A stretch of DNA of 64,000 nt from positions 4,526,001 through 4,590,000 of the forward strand of contig OX637344.1 of NCBI GenBank assembly GCA_951799405.1. The letters are read 5' to 3'. Origin of the DNA: Agapetus fuscipes. Taxonomy: Eukaryota; Arthropoda; Insecta; Trichoptera; Glossosomatidae. The translations under genes were made by a program, and so were the position numbers. Each line of letters begins with the position of its first letter. Position 1 is the stretch's first letter. Shown one piece after another: positions 1 to 9,996 of this stretch. Below the pieces are notes generated by a model, which worked only from the letters and a program-made list of their open reading frames with translations, had not been told where the DNA came from and made no database searches.

Positions 1-312
1 TTGTGGGACGGCCTTGTTGAGCTGCGTGACTACATGTTGGAGGATCAGCAGGCGCGTCTGGCAATACCGAAGATGGGTGGCGGCCGCGCTAATCGAGACT
101 GGCGGATAATCCGGAGTATGATTGAAGCAGTGTTCTCGGGAGTCGGCATCAGCGTCATGGTGTGCTGCGAGCAAGCGCAGCCGAGAGCCAGTGGGGAGAA
201 ATCCGTGGACTGCCACTTCTTCCTGACCACAGGGTGTCGACGTGGATCAGCATGCCCCTACCTACACAGAGTCAAGACTGTTCCGGGACGAAACAGTCTA
301 GGTGGGGGGTAG
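1..312 (+). CDS. 3' end of LTR-retrotransposon ORF with CCCH zinc finger (partial)
   Basis: The frame is open at the window edge, so the true start lies upstream and the TTG at base 1 is not a real start. It encodes about 103 residues and stops at the polypurine tract just before the LTR. That position makes it the last ORF, or the C-terminus of the polyprotein, of an LTR element. Residues C71, C79, C85 and H89 form a C-X7-C-X5-C-X3-H pattern, the CCCH zinc-finger spacing known from RNA-binding proteins. The rest is basic and unremarkable; no protease, RT, RNase H or integrase motif is visible in this piece. A CCCH finger at this place is not the CCHC knuckle usual for Gag. Exact element clade is unknown. 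Confidence 0.6.
   Translation: MWDGLVELRDYMLEDQQARLAIPKMGGGRANRDWRIIRSMIEAVFSGVGISVMVCCEQAQPRASGEKSVDCHFFLTTGCRRGSACPYLHRVKTVPGRNSLGGG
301..312 (+). other. Polypurine tract of LTR retrotransposon
   Basis: A G-rich run (GGTGGGGGGTAG) abuts the TGTTATG start of the LTR. This is the expected position of the plus-strand primer for reverse transcription, and it confirms that the LTR is a 3' LTR with internal sequence to its left. Confidence 0.6.
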
Positions 313-400
313 TGTTATGTAAATATAAATATTGAAATAAGTATGGGTAGTTATAGTGTTATGTAAATATAAATATTGAAATAAGTATGGATAGTTATAG
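313..400 (+). repeat. 44-bp tandem duplication at LTR start
   Basis: Bases 313-356 and 357-400 are the same 44-bp unit with about one difference. The second TGTTATG begins at 357. The solo copy at 49482 has a single unit, so the duplication arose in this copy or its lineage. Confidence 0.8.
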
Positions 401-829
401 TTATAAGAATCCTCAAAAGTATTGGTAGGTAAGATCGATAATTATGTATAAGTGTAGAATTCTCTAGGCTAAGTAGGTATTTGTTATAATTATAGGAATA
501 CTGTGTTACATTTGTAGGTAGGATTTTGGTTGTATCTCTAGGTAGTACGTGAAGCGTCGAGAAGTAATAATTACTCTGGAACCGTCTGGCGACTTTAGTT
601 CTGGATCATACTGCTCTGAAGAGTATAAAGGTGCGAATGGCCTGCAGAGCGGGCCAGTATCGTAGCGACTAACAAACACATCGAAGCCATCTGATCAGTG
701 AACCGAAACCAATGGAATAATCGAGAAAGTAGTGTGAAAATAAATTTTGTAACTGTGTAAAATAAATAACTATTGAAGAAGACCTGTGTATTTTTAATTT
801 GAAGACAATTGAACCCTAATTTCGTAACA
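313..829 (+). mobile_element. 3' LTR (LTR-1 family)
   Basis: The LTR starts TGTTATGTAA and ends TTCGTAACA, with TG...CA ends. A TATA-like box (GTATAAAGG) near 627 is followed by sequence suited to a transcription start. It matches the solo LTR at 49482-49953 nearly end to end, which fixes both boundaries. The base after it reads ATAT, the same tetranucleotide that flanks the solo copy. Its first 44 bp are duplicated in tandem. Terminal sequence and 4-bp ATAT target suggest a Ty3/gypsy-type element; this is inference. Confidence 0.8.
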
Positions 830-927
830 ATATGTAACCATTGAAAAAAGTAATTTTCTCATTTTTGGAGAAACCGATCGATTGCCGTGTTTGATTCTAT
901 CCGACTCATTACGTATACATTATTGTC

Positions 928-1211
928 AGTCGATAGCTCAGTCTGTAGAGAGTTTGCTTTTCATGCCGAGAGCTCGGGCTCGAATCCCAATGAATCCGTT
1001 TCGGTGTTTATTTCAAAAACCCAAAATATAATACCGACTAAGCTTACCAGCTTTCACAATAAATAAGTAACAGCATCCTCGGGAGCTGGGAAACCTCCAC
1101 TTCAACTGAATGTGTTGGCGTAAGACCAGTCCCCAGGTTCCACTCGCCACATGCGATCCCTTTGGAAAAACACGGCAAGAGGTTACACTATATGTGTAGG
1201 TAAGTAGCGTA
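928..1211 (+). mobile_element. SINE-I copy
   Basis: A tRNA-like head (A box near 934, degenerate B box near 972) is followed by the SINE-I body and the 3' end that contains the GTTACACTATATGTGTAG motif. The post-head segment is shortened relative to the copy at 7126. It is diverged, so probably old. Confidence 0.75.
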
Positions 1212-1831
1212 TTTTTAATGTGCTAGTATACCTACATATTTGCCATTAATAGCAGGTAAATTTATTACGAAGTTACGTTCAATCACAAAATTCAAATATC
1301 AACCCAGATAAGTATCCGAGTTTTTACGTCGTTAAATTGAACGTGATTTCTCACACAAACGTTTACTTTCGGATACTTTACTTAACTCTCTTTCACACTC
1401 CACTGGTTCCTTCAGCACCCCTATTAAAGCTGTTGAAGATTGTTCAGTGTTCACACCAAATAAGTGCGAGTAACTTCATTCGAATTGTATGTTTTTTTTT
1501 TTAGATTTTGCCTTACGTTCATTTTGCTTTACGATTTTGAATTACGTTCCTTATTCATTGACTTTTGGATTGGTATGAGGCTGATCACTCTTTCTGTCAA
1601 CAATGTTAAACTTTGCCAATTTCACCACTGTTTAAAAAATGTCAGGGTTTACACTGCAAATTTTTCTTACCTTCCCTGAAATAGGAATGAATTGACAAAG
1701 TGAACCATTTTTTACAGCATGGAATAAAACATGACGGCGTATCAATAGCTGATCCTTTTTTTTATATAACAACGATCAGCTGTTCAGGTACCGCCATGTT
1801 GTATTCCGTCCTAGTTTCAAATATATACAGT

Positions 1832-1959
1832 GGCCCGGTATTTTCAACGTTAACATAGCGACTTAATACTGTATGAAAAGGACGCACTTATGGCAATCGT
1901 GTGGGTAGTTTTTATTATCAGCTTAAAGTCACGTATGCTAACGTTGAAAATACCGGGCC
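1832..1959. mobile_element. MITE-6, 128 bp, inverted repeats
   Basis: Left end GGCCCGGTATTTTCAACGTT is the reverse complement of the right end, giving about 25-30 bp of imperfect terminal inverted repeat with a GGCCCGG tip. There is no coding capacity. The target duplication is not clear. Confidence 0.7.
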
Positions 1960-1995
1960 TAAGATCCATCATTGATCGACAAGACTTCTACTCCA

Positions 1996-2165
1996 GGGCT
2001 GGAAGTCTCATCACCACGGTAATCCTTACCTACCGAATATCGGTAATATTTATATGAAAACTTATCAGCTGTTTAATTGCGGCTATCTTGGATTGATGGG
2101 TATTCATACAAATATTACCGATATTCGGTAGGTAAGAGTTACCGTGGTGATAAGACTTCCAGCCC
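1996..2165. mobile_element. MITE-8, 170 bp, 56-bp inverted repeats
   Basis: The ends GGGCTGGAAGTC... and ...GACTTCCAGCCC pair over about 56 bp, with a spacer of about 58 bp. The right arm resembles internal sequence of MITE-1 near 11868-11930 (shared ATTCGGTAGGTAA), so the two families are related. Confidence 0.75.
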
Positions 2166-2690
2166 AGGACTGTCGAACTTACGGTGATGATGTTGATTCT
2201 CTTTTTGCTCGCTTCTCTCCACTTAAAAGCTCCAATCGTTGGTACAATTCAACCTCTCACGACTCATCCACGCGTCCCAGGATATTTTATAATCTAACAT
2301 TGCAAATAACCCTATTTCGGATTAAGCCGTAAGTCCGTCTTATCAAAATATTCCAACACTCGGAATGTAAGGCTTGTGGTCTGTGGGTAGCATCCCAAGT
2401 TTTAACAAAAAATATTTGCATAAGATATTAATCTATTTAGCAAGGATGTTGAAAGATATGTGGTAGCATTTTCTTTGAAGAGTGAAATTGTAAAAGAAAC
2501 ACAGTTTGGGAAATCAAAGCAATAAATCAGTAGAACCCTTCGCAGACCAATGATAACGGTTTACTCAGTAATGCAGAATTTTATTCTTGTTTGAATTGAC
2601 ACAGATTGGTGACGAGTGAGCTCTTATAGGGCCATAGAATACTGATTCACATAAAAACGATGGACAAAAATAAATCACCTTTACTATTTT
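2166..2690. other. No recognised feature
   Basis: I see no repeat family, RNA gene or convincing exon here. Short ORFs show no recognisable domain. Confidence 0.4.
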
Positions 2691-2789
2691 TTTTAGAAAA
2701 AAAAACAATTATATTAAAGCAGTGTTTTATTTTCCCTCAATTTCTTAATATGCACACCCAGTTTTTATTTCTCACGATCAATTTATATA

Positions 2790-2840
2790 GATATTTTTTT
2801 GTACCTGAGGATGATCGTGAGATATTGAAAATCACGTGAA
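2790..2840 (+). ncRNA. Eroded hammerhead-like core
   Basis: CTGAGGA, which fits the CUGANGA core, is followed by a possible three-pair stem II and then GAAA. Stem I and stem III are not convincing. It resembles the PLE-associated motifs elsewhere in the window but is probably a relic. Confidence 0.25.
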
Positions 2841-2949
2841 AGAAATTCTCTTTGCATCGACAGCACGAAACCAAGCAAGTCTGCTTGAGTTTTTTTTTCT
2901 GTATGCCATAAATATAACAAGCCCTTTTCGTCGTCCATATTGACTTGAG

Positions 2950-3790
2950 GGTTCCACGACTAGATGCCCATAGACATATTGTCCAACGACACAATATTCA
3001 CAGACAAAATGTCCACCCGACACAATATCCACGCGATATAATGCCCACCAATATAATGTCCACCCACATAATACCCACCGATATAATGTCCATCGACAAA
3101 ATGTCCACGCGACATTATGTCCAGAGACAAAATGTCCACGCGACATTATGTCCAGAGACAAAATGTCCACGCGACATTATGTCCAGAGACAAAATGTCCA
3201 CGCGATATTATGTCCAGAGACAAAATGTCCACGCGACATTATGTCCAGAGACAAAATGTCCACGCGATATTATGTCCAGAGACAAAATGTTCACGCGACA
3301 TTATGTCCATAGACAAAATATCCACGCGACATTATGTCCAGAGACAAAATGTCCACGCGAAATTATGTCCAGAGACAAAATGTCCACGCGATATTATGTC
3401 CAGAGACAAAATGTCCACGCGACATTATGTCCAGAGACAAAATGTCCACGCGACATTATGTCCAGAGACAAATTGTCCACGCGACATTATGTCCAGAGAC
3501 AAAATGTCCACGCGATATTATGTCCAGAGACAAAATGTTCACGCGACATTATGTCCAGAGACAAAATATCCACGCGACAAAATGCCCACCGACATAATGG
3601 CCACGTGACAAAATGTCCACGCCACAAAATGTTCACCGACGAGATATCCAAGACCAAAATGTCCACGCGACAAAATGCCCTACAACATAATGGCCACGCG
3701 AAAAAATGTCCACCGACAAAACGTCCATCGTCTAAATGCCCACCCGATAAAATGTACACCGACGAGATGTCCAACGATCATTTCTGATCG
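2950..3790 (+). repeat. 31-bp minisatellite (about 16 central copies)
   Basis: From about 3086 to 3600 a 31-bp unit repeats. Each unit is two related halves, about GACAAAATGTCCACGC (16) and GACATTATGTCCAGA (15). Units are nearly identical in the centre and degenerate at both edges (2950-3085, 3600-3790). Because 31 is not a multiple of three, all frames stay open, which creates a 280-codon ORF at 2945-3787 and others on both strands. These are translated repeat, not proteins. Confidence 0.9.
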
Positions 3791-4194
3791 GTGGCCATTT
3801 TGTCGTGACACGTAGTTGAGTCGCTGTCACCCCACTACCCTTACTACGAGGAGGGAGGGCAAGGGCGTCGTTATCCAAATTTTCCTGCACAATCCAACCC
3901 TGCGAAGGGCGTAGGAGTTGCGCCCGGATTTCGACAAACGATAAGTATCAAAAAAGCTTTTGAATGTCTCAAACCGGAAATATCGGATTGACCATTACAT
4001 TCATCTCGAGTGAGAAATAATTTCAAACTTGAAAAATACTTGTAGATTCCCATCGAGATTTTTTTTTTTTTTTACTTATTTGTAAGATTTCAATGTTTCT
4101 TACATTTTTAGATTTGATATTTTCTCCTTCTATTTTTTTTTTTTTTTTTTTTTTTTCTGTATTTAAACTTTTCGATTTGTGATTCACAAGCCAA
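3791..4194. other. No gene seen; poly(T) tracts
   Basis: Two T tracts lie near 4060-4075 and 4132-4157. Otherwise no feature is recognised. Confidence 0.4.
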
Positions 4195-4400
4195 TTTTGT
4201 ATCTTCAGTGCTTGTTTGGCTTATCTAGCATTTGATTCAAAGATGACCTTTCAATGACATTGTCATAGGAATCACATTCTGCACAATCTGAGCATAGAAA
4301 GAAACGTAAAACACGATAGTGTAAGAGTTGTTTTTAATATCTAAAAAATCTGTTTCCAGTTTTTATAAGACACATTGGTCCAGTACACATACAACCATTG
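4195..4400. mobile_element. MITE-2 fragment
   Basis: Shared with 24005-24230, 47206-47462, 56740-56935 and 62704-62965, including an internal block that contains AAGACACATTGGTCCAG. The terminal inverted repeats seen in the 47206 copy are missing, so this is a partial copy. Confidence 0.6.
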
Positions 4401-5055
4401 ATCATGTGAAATTACCTCTGATGTATCTGAGATATCATAAATCTTATTTTTCAAAATACCTTTGCAATTCAGATTAACGGTTTAAATTTTATAAACGTTT
4501 TTCTTTCAACATGGCTCATTTTTTTTCAAATCCTCGTTTTTTTTAAACGTTTTTTTATGGTAATCAGTTTCTTTTGGAATATCAATTGTTTTCTGATACG
4601 AAAGGCAGGAGGAATTGAAAGCAAGGAGAGACTTTGCATGTGAAAGGGTGGTACCATCTAGCGAATACAATTTTCCCTGGTTTATGTTGCATTTTCAATA
4701 TAAGATTACAATATGAAAGAGACACATTTCTCAATTTCTCCCGCCTTTGTGTATCCAATATGAACATATATTGTGAAACATTCCAGAAACTATGTATTGT
4801 AGATAGGATATACCTAAGTCTTTTGAAGGCTAGGGTTCGAGACCCACCAAGAGTGTTAGTAATATCGATACCTAAAAGTAAAACTGAATAACTAACAAAT
4901 TATGCTAACATTCTGCACATTTTTTCTACGACAAACGTTTGTTCATGAGCCATAATTCCTTATATTTAGCTCACTGACTATAAAAAGTTACTCCCTCTAA
5001 AATGTTTTTTCCATAATTTCTCAAAACAGAACTTACTCAGTTTTACCTGTAAGTA
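4401..5055. other. No gene; tiny SINE-I relic
   Basis: At 4828-4860 a short piece resembles the SINE-I B box and following bases (GGGTTCGAGACCCACC). The sequence near 4871-4935 resembles 18505-18580. Nothing else is supported. Confidence 0.35.
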
Positions 5056-5627
5056 GGCTATAATCTATAATCTATAATCTAAGTTGCAAGGATATATTCA
5101 TTCAAAGCTCTCAGATGTATGCCCACAAACAAACACGTGTAGTTCGCGCTTACAAATGCTGATTGTGTACTTACAAATAAAAATCAAACCTCAAATGAAC
5201 ATAAGCCCTGCAACTCTTGCTGACATTCCCTGAAACAGGGGTGACATTGGCAAAGTGAACCATTTTTTACAGTATGGGTGGTCAGCCTCATACCAACCTA
5301 TAAGTCAAGGAATACGAGTAATAAATAACATTTAAGTATAAAAAAAAACAACAAAATCTTAAATATAAATCTATACAAAAAAAGTCAAAAATTTCTTATG
5401 CAAAAAATGTAGCAAACTAATAAACCAACATTACAAATCAGCATTGCAGATTAGCCGCCACTTCTTTCTGTCCTTGCATACTTCTTTCATTTCATCCAGA
5501 GTCATAACCTTTTTCATACAAGTTCTCCTTTTATTATGACTCTGGATATCCCATTCACTCGCTATTTCGAAAATTTGGTCCATCCATACCTTTCTCGGTC
5601 TTCCTCTTCCACGACATCCATCAAAGA
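5056..5627 (-). mobile_element. LINE-A 3' end with ORF terminus
   Basis: Read on the minus strand, an ORF end (5431-5627) encodes RGRGRPRKVWMDQI and then CKDRKKWRLICN before a stop. This basic, RPRK-containing tail is typical of the C-terminus of endonuclease/reverse-transcriptase proteins of non-LTR elements. A 3' UTR of about 350 bp follows and ends in an (AGATTAT)n tail at 5056-5085. No RT or endonuclease domain remains, so the copy is truncated. The adjoining 5' piece is inverted (next entry). Confidence 0.8.
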
Positions 5628-5718
5628 AAAGGAACAAAACGATGTGATGAGATGGTTTGGACATTTAGAAAGAATGGATGATGAAAGATTTACAAAGTGT
5701 ATTTACAGAAATTTTGCG
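5628..5718 (+). mobile_element. Inverted 5' piece of the LINE-A copy
   Basis: The plus strand encodes QNDVMRWFGHLERMDDERF, which in intact LINE-A lies immediately upstream of the RGRGRPRK segment found here on the opposite strand. A 5' inversion of this kind is the product expected from twin priming during LINE integration. Confidence 0.7.
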
Positions 5719-5757
5719 AGTCCGAAGAGCTAATCAGTAGACTACGGACCGGTCGTT
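5719..5757 (-). mobile_element. SINE-II head fragment
   Basis: The reverse complement carries the ACCGGTCCGTAGTCTACTG head and CGGACTCG of SINE-II. It is joined directly to the inverted LINE-A piece. Confidence 0.6.
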
Positions 5758-5789
5758 TGTTTCGTATTTTGCCTCTACACACTCCTACA

Positions 5790-5860
5790 CTTTGTGAAAA
5801 TGCGTATGATGCGAATCCCCAATGTTACATATTTTTGCAACTTAGATTAGATTAGATTAA
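5790..5860 (+). mobile_element. LINE-A 3' terminal fragment, (AGATT)n tail
   Basis: The last about 70 bp of LINE-A 3' UTR end in TTGCAACTT and AGATT repeats. Confidence 0.65.
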
Positions 5861-5949
5861 ATAGCAAAAATATAATTGTAAGAATATTTCTGTATTATAT
5901 AAAAATGGATTAAAAAAGAGTCGTCTTTAATTTTTAATCTGATTTGAAT

Positions 5950-6190
5950 ATTTAAGTAACATTTAAGATTCATATAAAATGCATGCCCGCCGTATACAAA
6001 AACATAAGTTTCCGCTTACAAATGCTGCATGTGCACATACAAAATAAAGACCTAAATCTCTGCAACTTTTGCCGACCTTTTTTGAAACGGGTGGACATGA
6101 CAGTGATGGAAAAGTGAACCATTTTAGTATTAGTCACTCTACATACCAACATTATTGGAGTTCTGGAAATTTCTAGATATTCAAGGAATA
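5950..6190 (-). mobile_element. LINE-A 3' UTR copy
   Basis: Diverged 3' UTR with the CACATGCAGCATTTGTAAGC block and the AAGTGAACCATTTT block on the minus strand. No ORF is left. Confidence 0.7.
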
Positions 6191-6413
6191 ATAAGATGGC
6201 CAATATTACGATGAGAAGTAATCTCCATTATCCAATACCAAAATTCTAGGTAAGGAAAAATATATTTCTGCATTATTCCGTGAAAGATTATCGGTAGATG
6301 ATGGTATGTTAATCTTAATTTTAAGTAACCAAAGAAGGGTCACATTGAAATTCTACCCTTCCAATTCAAAGGTTCTATAATATTATGTTGTATGTATCAA
6401 CACGCCTTAAAAA

Positions 6414-6930
6414 TGCCGGCAAGGTTAACTTAAGCTTCGCAAGAATTGAGTACCAGCCCGCTCGGGAGCTGGGAAACCCCCACTTTGTTTAAAATAAGTC
6501 CGATCGATAGCTCAGTTGGTAGAGTGCTTGCATTCCATGCTGTGAGCTCGGGTTCGAATCCCGCCAAGGGTGTCAGAAATGATTTCCCGTTTCGGTGTTT
6601 ATTTCAAACCCAAAATAAAATACCGGCAAGATTTATTCAGCCTTCACAAGAAATGAGTACCCTCAGGAGCTGGGAAACCCTCACTTTAATTCAAGTGGTT
6701 GGCTTAAAGCCGGTTCCACTCGCCACGTGCGAAACCCTTCGGGGATAACGCAGCAAGAAGTTACATTATATTTTGTGTAGCTAAGTTGTTTTTTTTCAGT
6801 TGCGTTGCGTAATTGAAGTAGTTGGCGTAAGGCCGGTTCCTCAACTTTAAAACTAAAAAAGGTTCCACTCGCGACATGCGGCAAGAAGTTACACTATATG
6901 TGTAGCTTGGTCGCGTTTTTTTTATTGGTT
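6414..6930 (+). mobile_element. Tandem SINE-I cluster (partial, full, partial)
   Basis: 6414-6486 is the middle of a SINE-I. 6496-6795 is a full copy with A box TAGCTCAGTTGG and B box GGTTCGAATCC. 6811-6921 is a 3' half. All lie in the same orientation, so this is either a local duplication or repeated insertion at one site. Confidence 0.8.
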
Positions 6931-6964
6931 CCTATATCGGATCCCACGTATCACTCTTCAAAGG

Positions 6965-7035
6965 AATCTAACCGGAAGAAGACCCATCGTGGAATGCAAA
7001 CACTCTAACAACTGAGCTATTGACAGAACTTTTTT
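6965..7035 (-). mobile_element. SINE-I head fragment
   Basis: The reverse complement shows AGCTCAGTTGTTAGAGTG and GCATTCCA, the SINE-I tRNA-like head, without a body. Confidence 0.6.
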
Positions 7036-7125
7036 TCGGAATGTTCCAAATCACGACCGGAATTATTTTTTCACTAATTTGAATAAACATTTCAGTAACA
7101 AATAAAAATAAATGAAAGTGTAAAT

Positions 7126-7452
7126 AGTCCGGTCGATAGCTCAGTTGGTAGAGTGCTTGCATTCCATGCCGTGAGCTCGGGTTCGAACCCCACCGAGGGT
7201 GTCAGAAATGATTTCCCGTTTCGGTGTTTATTTCTAGCCCCAAAATAAACTTCCGGCAAGGTTTACTCAGCCTTCACAAGAAATGAGTACCAGCTCTCTC
7301 GGGAGCTGGGAAACCCCCACTTCACTGACGTGGTTGGCGTAAGGCCGGCCCCCTTACCTGTAAAAATAAATAGGTTCAACTAGACCCCTTCGGGGATAAC
7401 GCGGCAAGAAGTTACACTATATGTGTAGCTTAGTTGCGTTTTTTTTTTTTGC
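7126..7452 (+). mobile_element. SINE-I, full-length reference copy
   Basis: Best full copy, about 325 bp. Pol III A box TAGCTCAGTTGG is at 7137-7148 and B box GGTTCGAACCC at 7180-7190, at tRNA-like spacing. The body includes GTCAGAAATGATTTCCC, a GAGCTGGGAAACCCCCAC block and the 3' end GTTACACTATATGTGTAG, closing in T-rich sequence. The head is derived from a tRNA; the amino-acid type cannot be set confidently. It is not a functional tRNA gene because the acceptor stem does not pair. Confidence 0.85.
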
Positions 7453-7689
7453 GTAAAGTGTAGGTATAAATTTGAATAAAAAAAACATTTACGGAAAGAT
7501 GAAATGAATTTTAAGTAAACGGATATCAATTTTAAATTGATTTCTGTTTATCAAATTAAGTAAATATTTGCAAATATTTTCGAGTAAATAAAATTGATGA
7601 TCTTATATTTTATTTAGATGATTATTTTTTTGTTTTATTTTTAAATGTATATATTTTAAACAAAATATTCATTTCTGTGCGTACATCTA

Positions 7690-7797
7690 AAATAATCTAT
7701 AATCTATCGGTGCTATTCTTAGACATTTTAGTCGTCCGTTGAGCCCACGCATTGACAAACTAATGATGCATTTGTATGAAGACCTGTCAATCAAAGG
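7690..7797. mobile_element. MITE-1 left-end fragment
   Basis: Shares GGTGCTATTCTTAGACATTT and GAGCCCACG with the intact MITE-1 copies at 11746 and 22922. The right end is missing and LINE-A sequence follows. Confidence 0.65.
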
Positions 7798-8232
7798 TGA
7801 CATTTAAGACTCATATTAAATGCATTCCCGTAAGCAGACACGTCTAAGCTTACACGTGCCGCATGTGGACTTGCGACATCAAAACCCAATCTCAATTCAA
7901 CATAAGCCATGCAACTCTTGCCAACCTGCCCTAAAACAAGGGTGACACTAATGTCAATTGCCAACAAAATGAACTTTTTTTACAAAATGGGTGGTCAGCC
8001 TCATACCACCCTTGCTGTAAAAAAATGCTTCCTTTGTCAATCTCACCTCTGTTTCAGGGAAGGTCGGTAAAAGTTGCAAGGCTTATGTTCACTTGAGGTT
8101 TGGTTTTTGAATTGTATGTACATTTGCAGCATTTGTAAGGGCGAACTTACACGTGTCTGTTTGAGGGCATGCATTTCATATAAATTTCAAATGTAAATAT
8201 ATGCTTGCAGCTTAGATTATAGAGATTATAAT
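7798..8232. mobile_element. Head-to-head pair of LINE-A 3' UTRs
   Basis: 7798-8012 is LINE-A 3' UTR on the minus strand and 8013-8232 is the same region on the plus strand. The arms of about 215 bp meet near 8012, forming an imperfect palindrome. Confidence 0.75.
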
Positions 8233-8788
8233 GGCAATACATTGCGTTATGTTATACTATTAAGATATTTGAATATACTCCTATGATATTTTGTTAGATG
8301 TTAGCTCCATGAATTACTTCTGTACTATAACATGTAGGTTAAATATCGAGTCTTGAATATTTCTCTACTTCAAATATAAAATTTACGTTTAAACTCAACT
8401 ATTGAGTCTTACCAAAATTTCTTTACAGACTTAAACGCACACTAGAAATGCTATTTTAGTTTCCATACATATTTGTGGTAATCTCTACGTTTGAGCCTAA
8501 GCGACACGTCCTACTCTACAATGTACATACAATGTTGCCTCTTAAAATTTCTGAACGATTTTCCGCCATGCTTTGTGACTACAAATATGCAAGAGAGAAA
8601 TGTGCATTGAGTAATAACATAGAGGAGCGGAAACTAACTTACTGCATTGATACATACTATCTACCACTGTCGCCTCTGTCCTGTCAAACGTTGCAGTTGG
8701 TAGTCATACAAACATGTTTTTACGTGTCAACTTTTATGTTTTCTTGCTTTTTCCATTTTGGGTTTTGACACTCAATTATAACACATGC
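8233..8788. other. No recognised feature
   Basis: The 97-codon ORF at 8475-8768 has no recognisable domain and lies in otherwise anonymous AT-rich sequence. Confidence 0.35.
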
Positions 8789-9046
8789 CATAATCTAAAT
8801 CTAAATCTAAGCTGCAAAGATATGTATCATTTGAGATTCATATTAAATGCATTCCCACAAGTAGACACGCATAATTTCGCGCTCACACATGCCGCATGTG
8901 GACCTACAATATAAAAAACCCAATCTCATATGAACATAATCTCTGCAACTCTTGCCGAACTTCACTGAAACAGGGGTGACATTGGCAAAGTGAACCATTT
9001 TTTACAGTATGAGTGGTCAACCTCATTCCAACCTATCAGTCAAGAG
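8789..9046 (-). mobile_element. LINE-A 3' UTR, (AGATTT)n tail subfamily
   Basis: A full 3' UTR of about 255 bp, from the TTGACTGATAGG start to the tail of three AGATTT units. It carries the GACACGCATAATTTCGCGCT variant block shared with 35440 and 61699. Confidence 0.8.
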
Positions 9047-9560
9047 CCTTAAAATAATGCCTCTTTCCTTTAAAATTCGTCAATTTTATCCATCACAAGA
9101 ATTATACCGCATGCGTCTTCGTTCGGACTGCTTCTACAATATTGCCACACGTGGCAATGCTGCCACCTTTCCAGAATCATTTTTACATTCGCCCGATTTT
9201 TTTTGATCATATGGAAACGCAACTGTGAAGTTCTTTCTTCTATTTCTTACTAATGACCATTTTCGTAAGTAGATTGAAACAGATATATAATGTCTATTTT
9301 CGTTAAAATGATTTCTAGTCCACAGATAATGTGTATTAATATTTAACTTGTTGCTCTAAAAATATAACTACATAAATATTCAAGTGACAAGTTTAAATAT
9401 AATTTAATATGAAAATAGTATTTTATAACAGGACATATTCAGAATATATCAAATTTCTGAACGGAAGTCGTGTATTTAAATACCATATTACGCTAACGCT
9501 AAAGCTATGCATATAGTGTCATTTCTTGCTTCATTTATGACGAATGAGACTGATTTGTCC
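9047..9560. other. No recognised feature
   Basis: AT-rich, without recognised repeats or genes. Confidence 0.35.
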
Positions 9561-9566
9561 AAAACA

Positions 9567-9989
9567 CTTCAGTTGAAGTGGAGGTTTCCCAGCTCTCGAG
9601 GGTACTGGTACTCATTTTTCGTGAAGCTGAGTACACCTATTTTATTTTGGGTTTTGAAATAAACACCGAAACGGGAAATCATTTCTGACGCCCTCGGTGG
9701 GATTTGAACCCTGAGTACACGGATGGAAAGCAAGCATGCTACCAACTGAGCTATCGACCGGACTTTTTACGAGCTTGGTTGTCGCTACAAAGTGCCAATT
9801 CTCAAGCAAGACCCAGTTGCTGTACGGCTGGATGGACCTTTGGTGACCGATCTGTGGTAAATGGATATGATTTTTTTAATCCAACGAAGAGCATATTTGA
9901 AAACATAAAAAGTATTTTTTTTTACCCAACTGATATTCGAATCCTTCCTTTTACGAGTGCTAATCGTTACTAGTAGACTACGGACCGGT
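9567..9989 (-). mobile_element. SINE-II/SINE-I composite
   Basis: On the minus strand a SINE-II (9763-9989; head ACCGGTCCGTAGTCTAC at its 5' end) runs through AAGCTCGTAAAA directly into a SINE-I head with A and B boxes (9567-9762). This order and joint recur at 14898, 16749, 17030, 41435 and 53721. The copy keeps the GTCAGAAATGATTTCCC segment that some composites lack. The SINE-I 3' end is truncated. Confidence 0.8.
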
Positions 9990-9996
9990 CAAAAAT

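Noticed and set aside
3086..3600. CRISPR-like array
   Set aside because: Units are contiguous without unique spacers, and the context is eukaryotic.
2945..3787. 280-codon ORF and its overlapping partners
   Set aside because: It is the translation of a 31-bp tandem repeat in successive frames; equally long frames exist on both strands.
7126..7200. Functional tRNA gene
   Set aside because: A and B boxes are present, but the sequence does not form a paired acceptor stem and it continues into a SINE body found many times.
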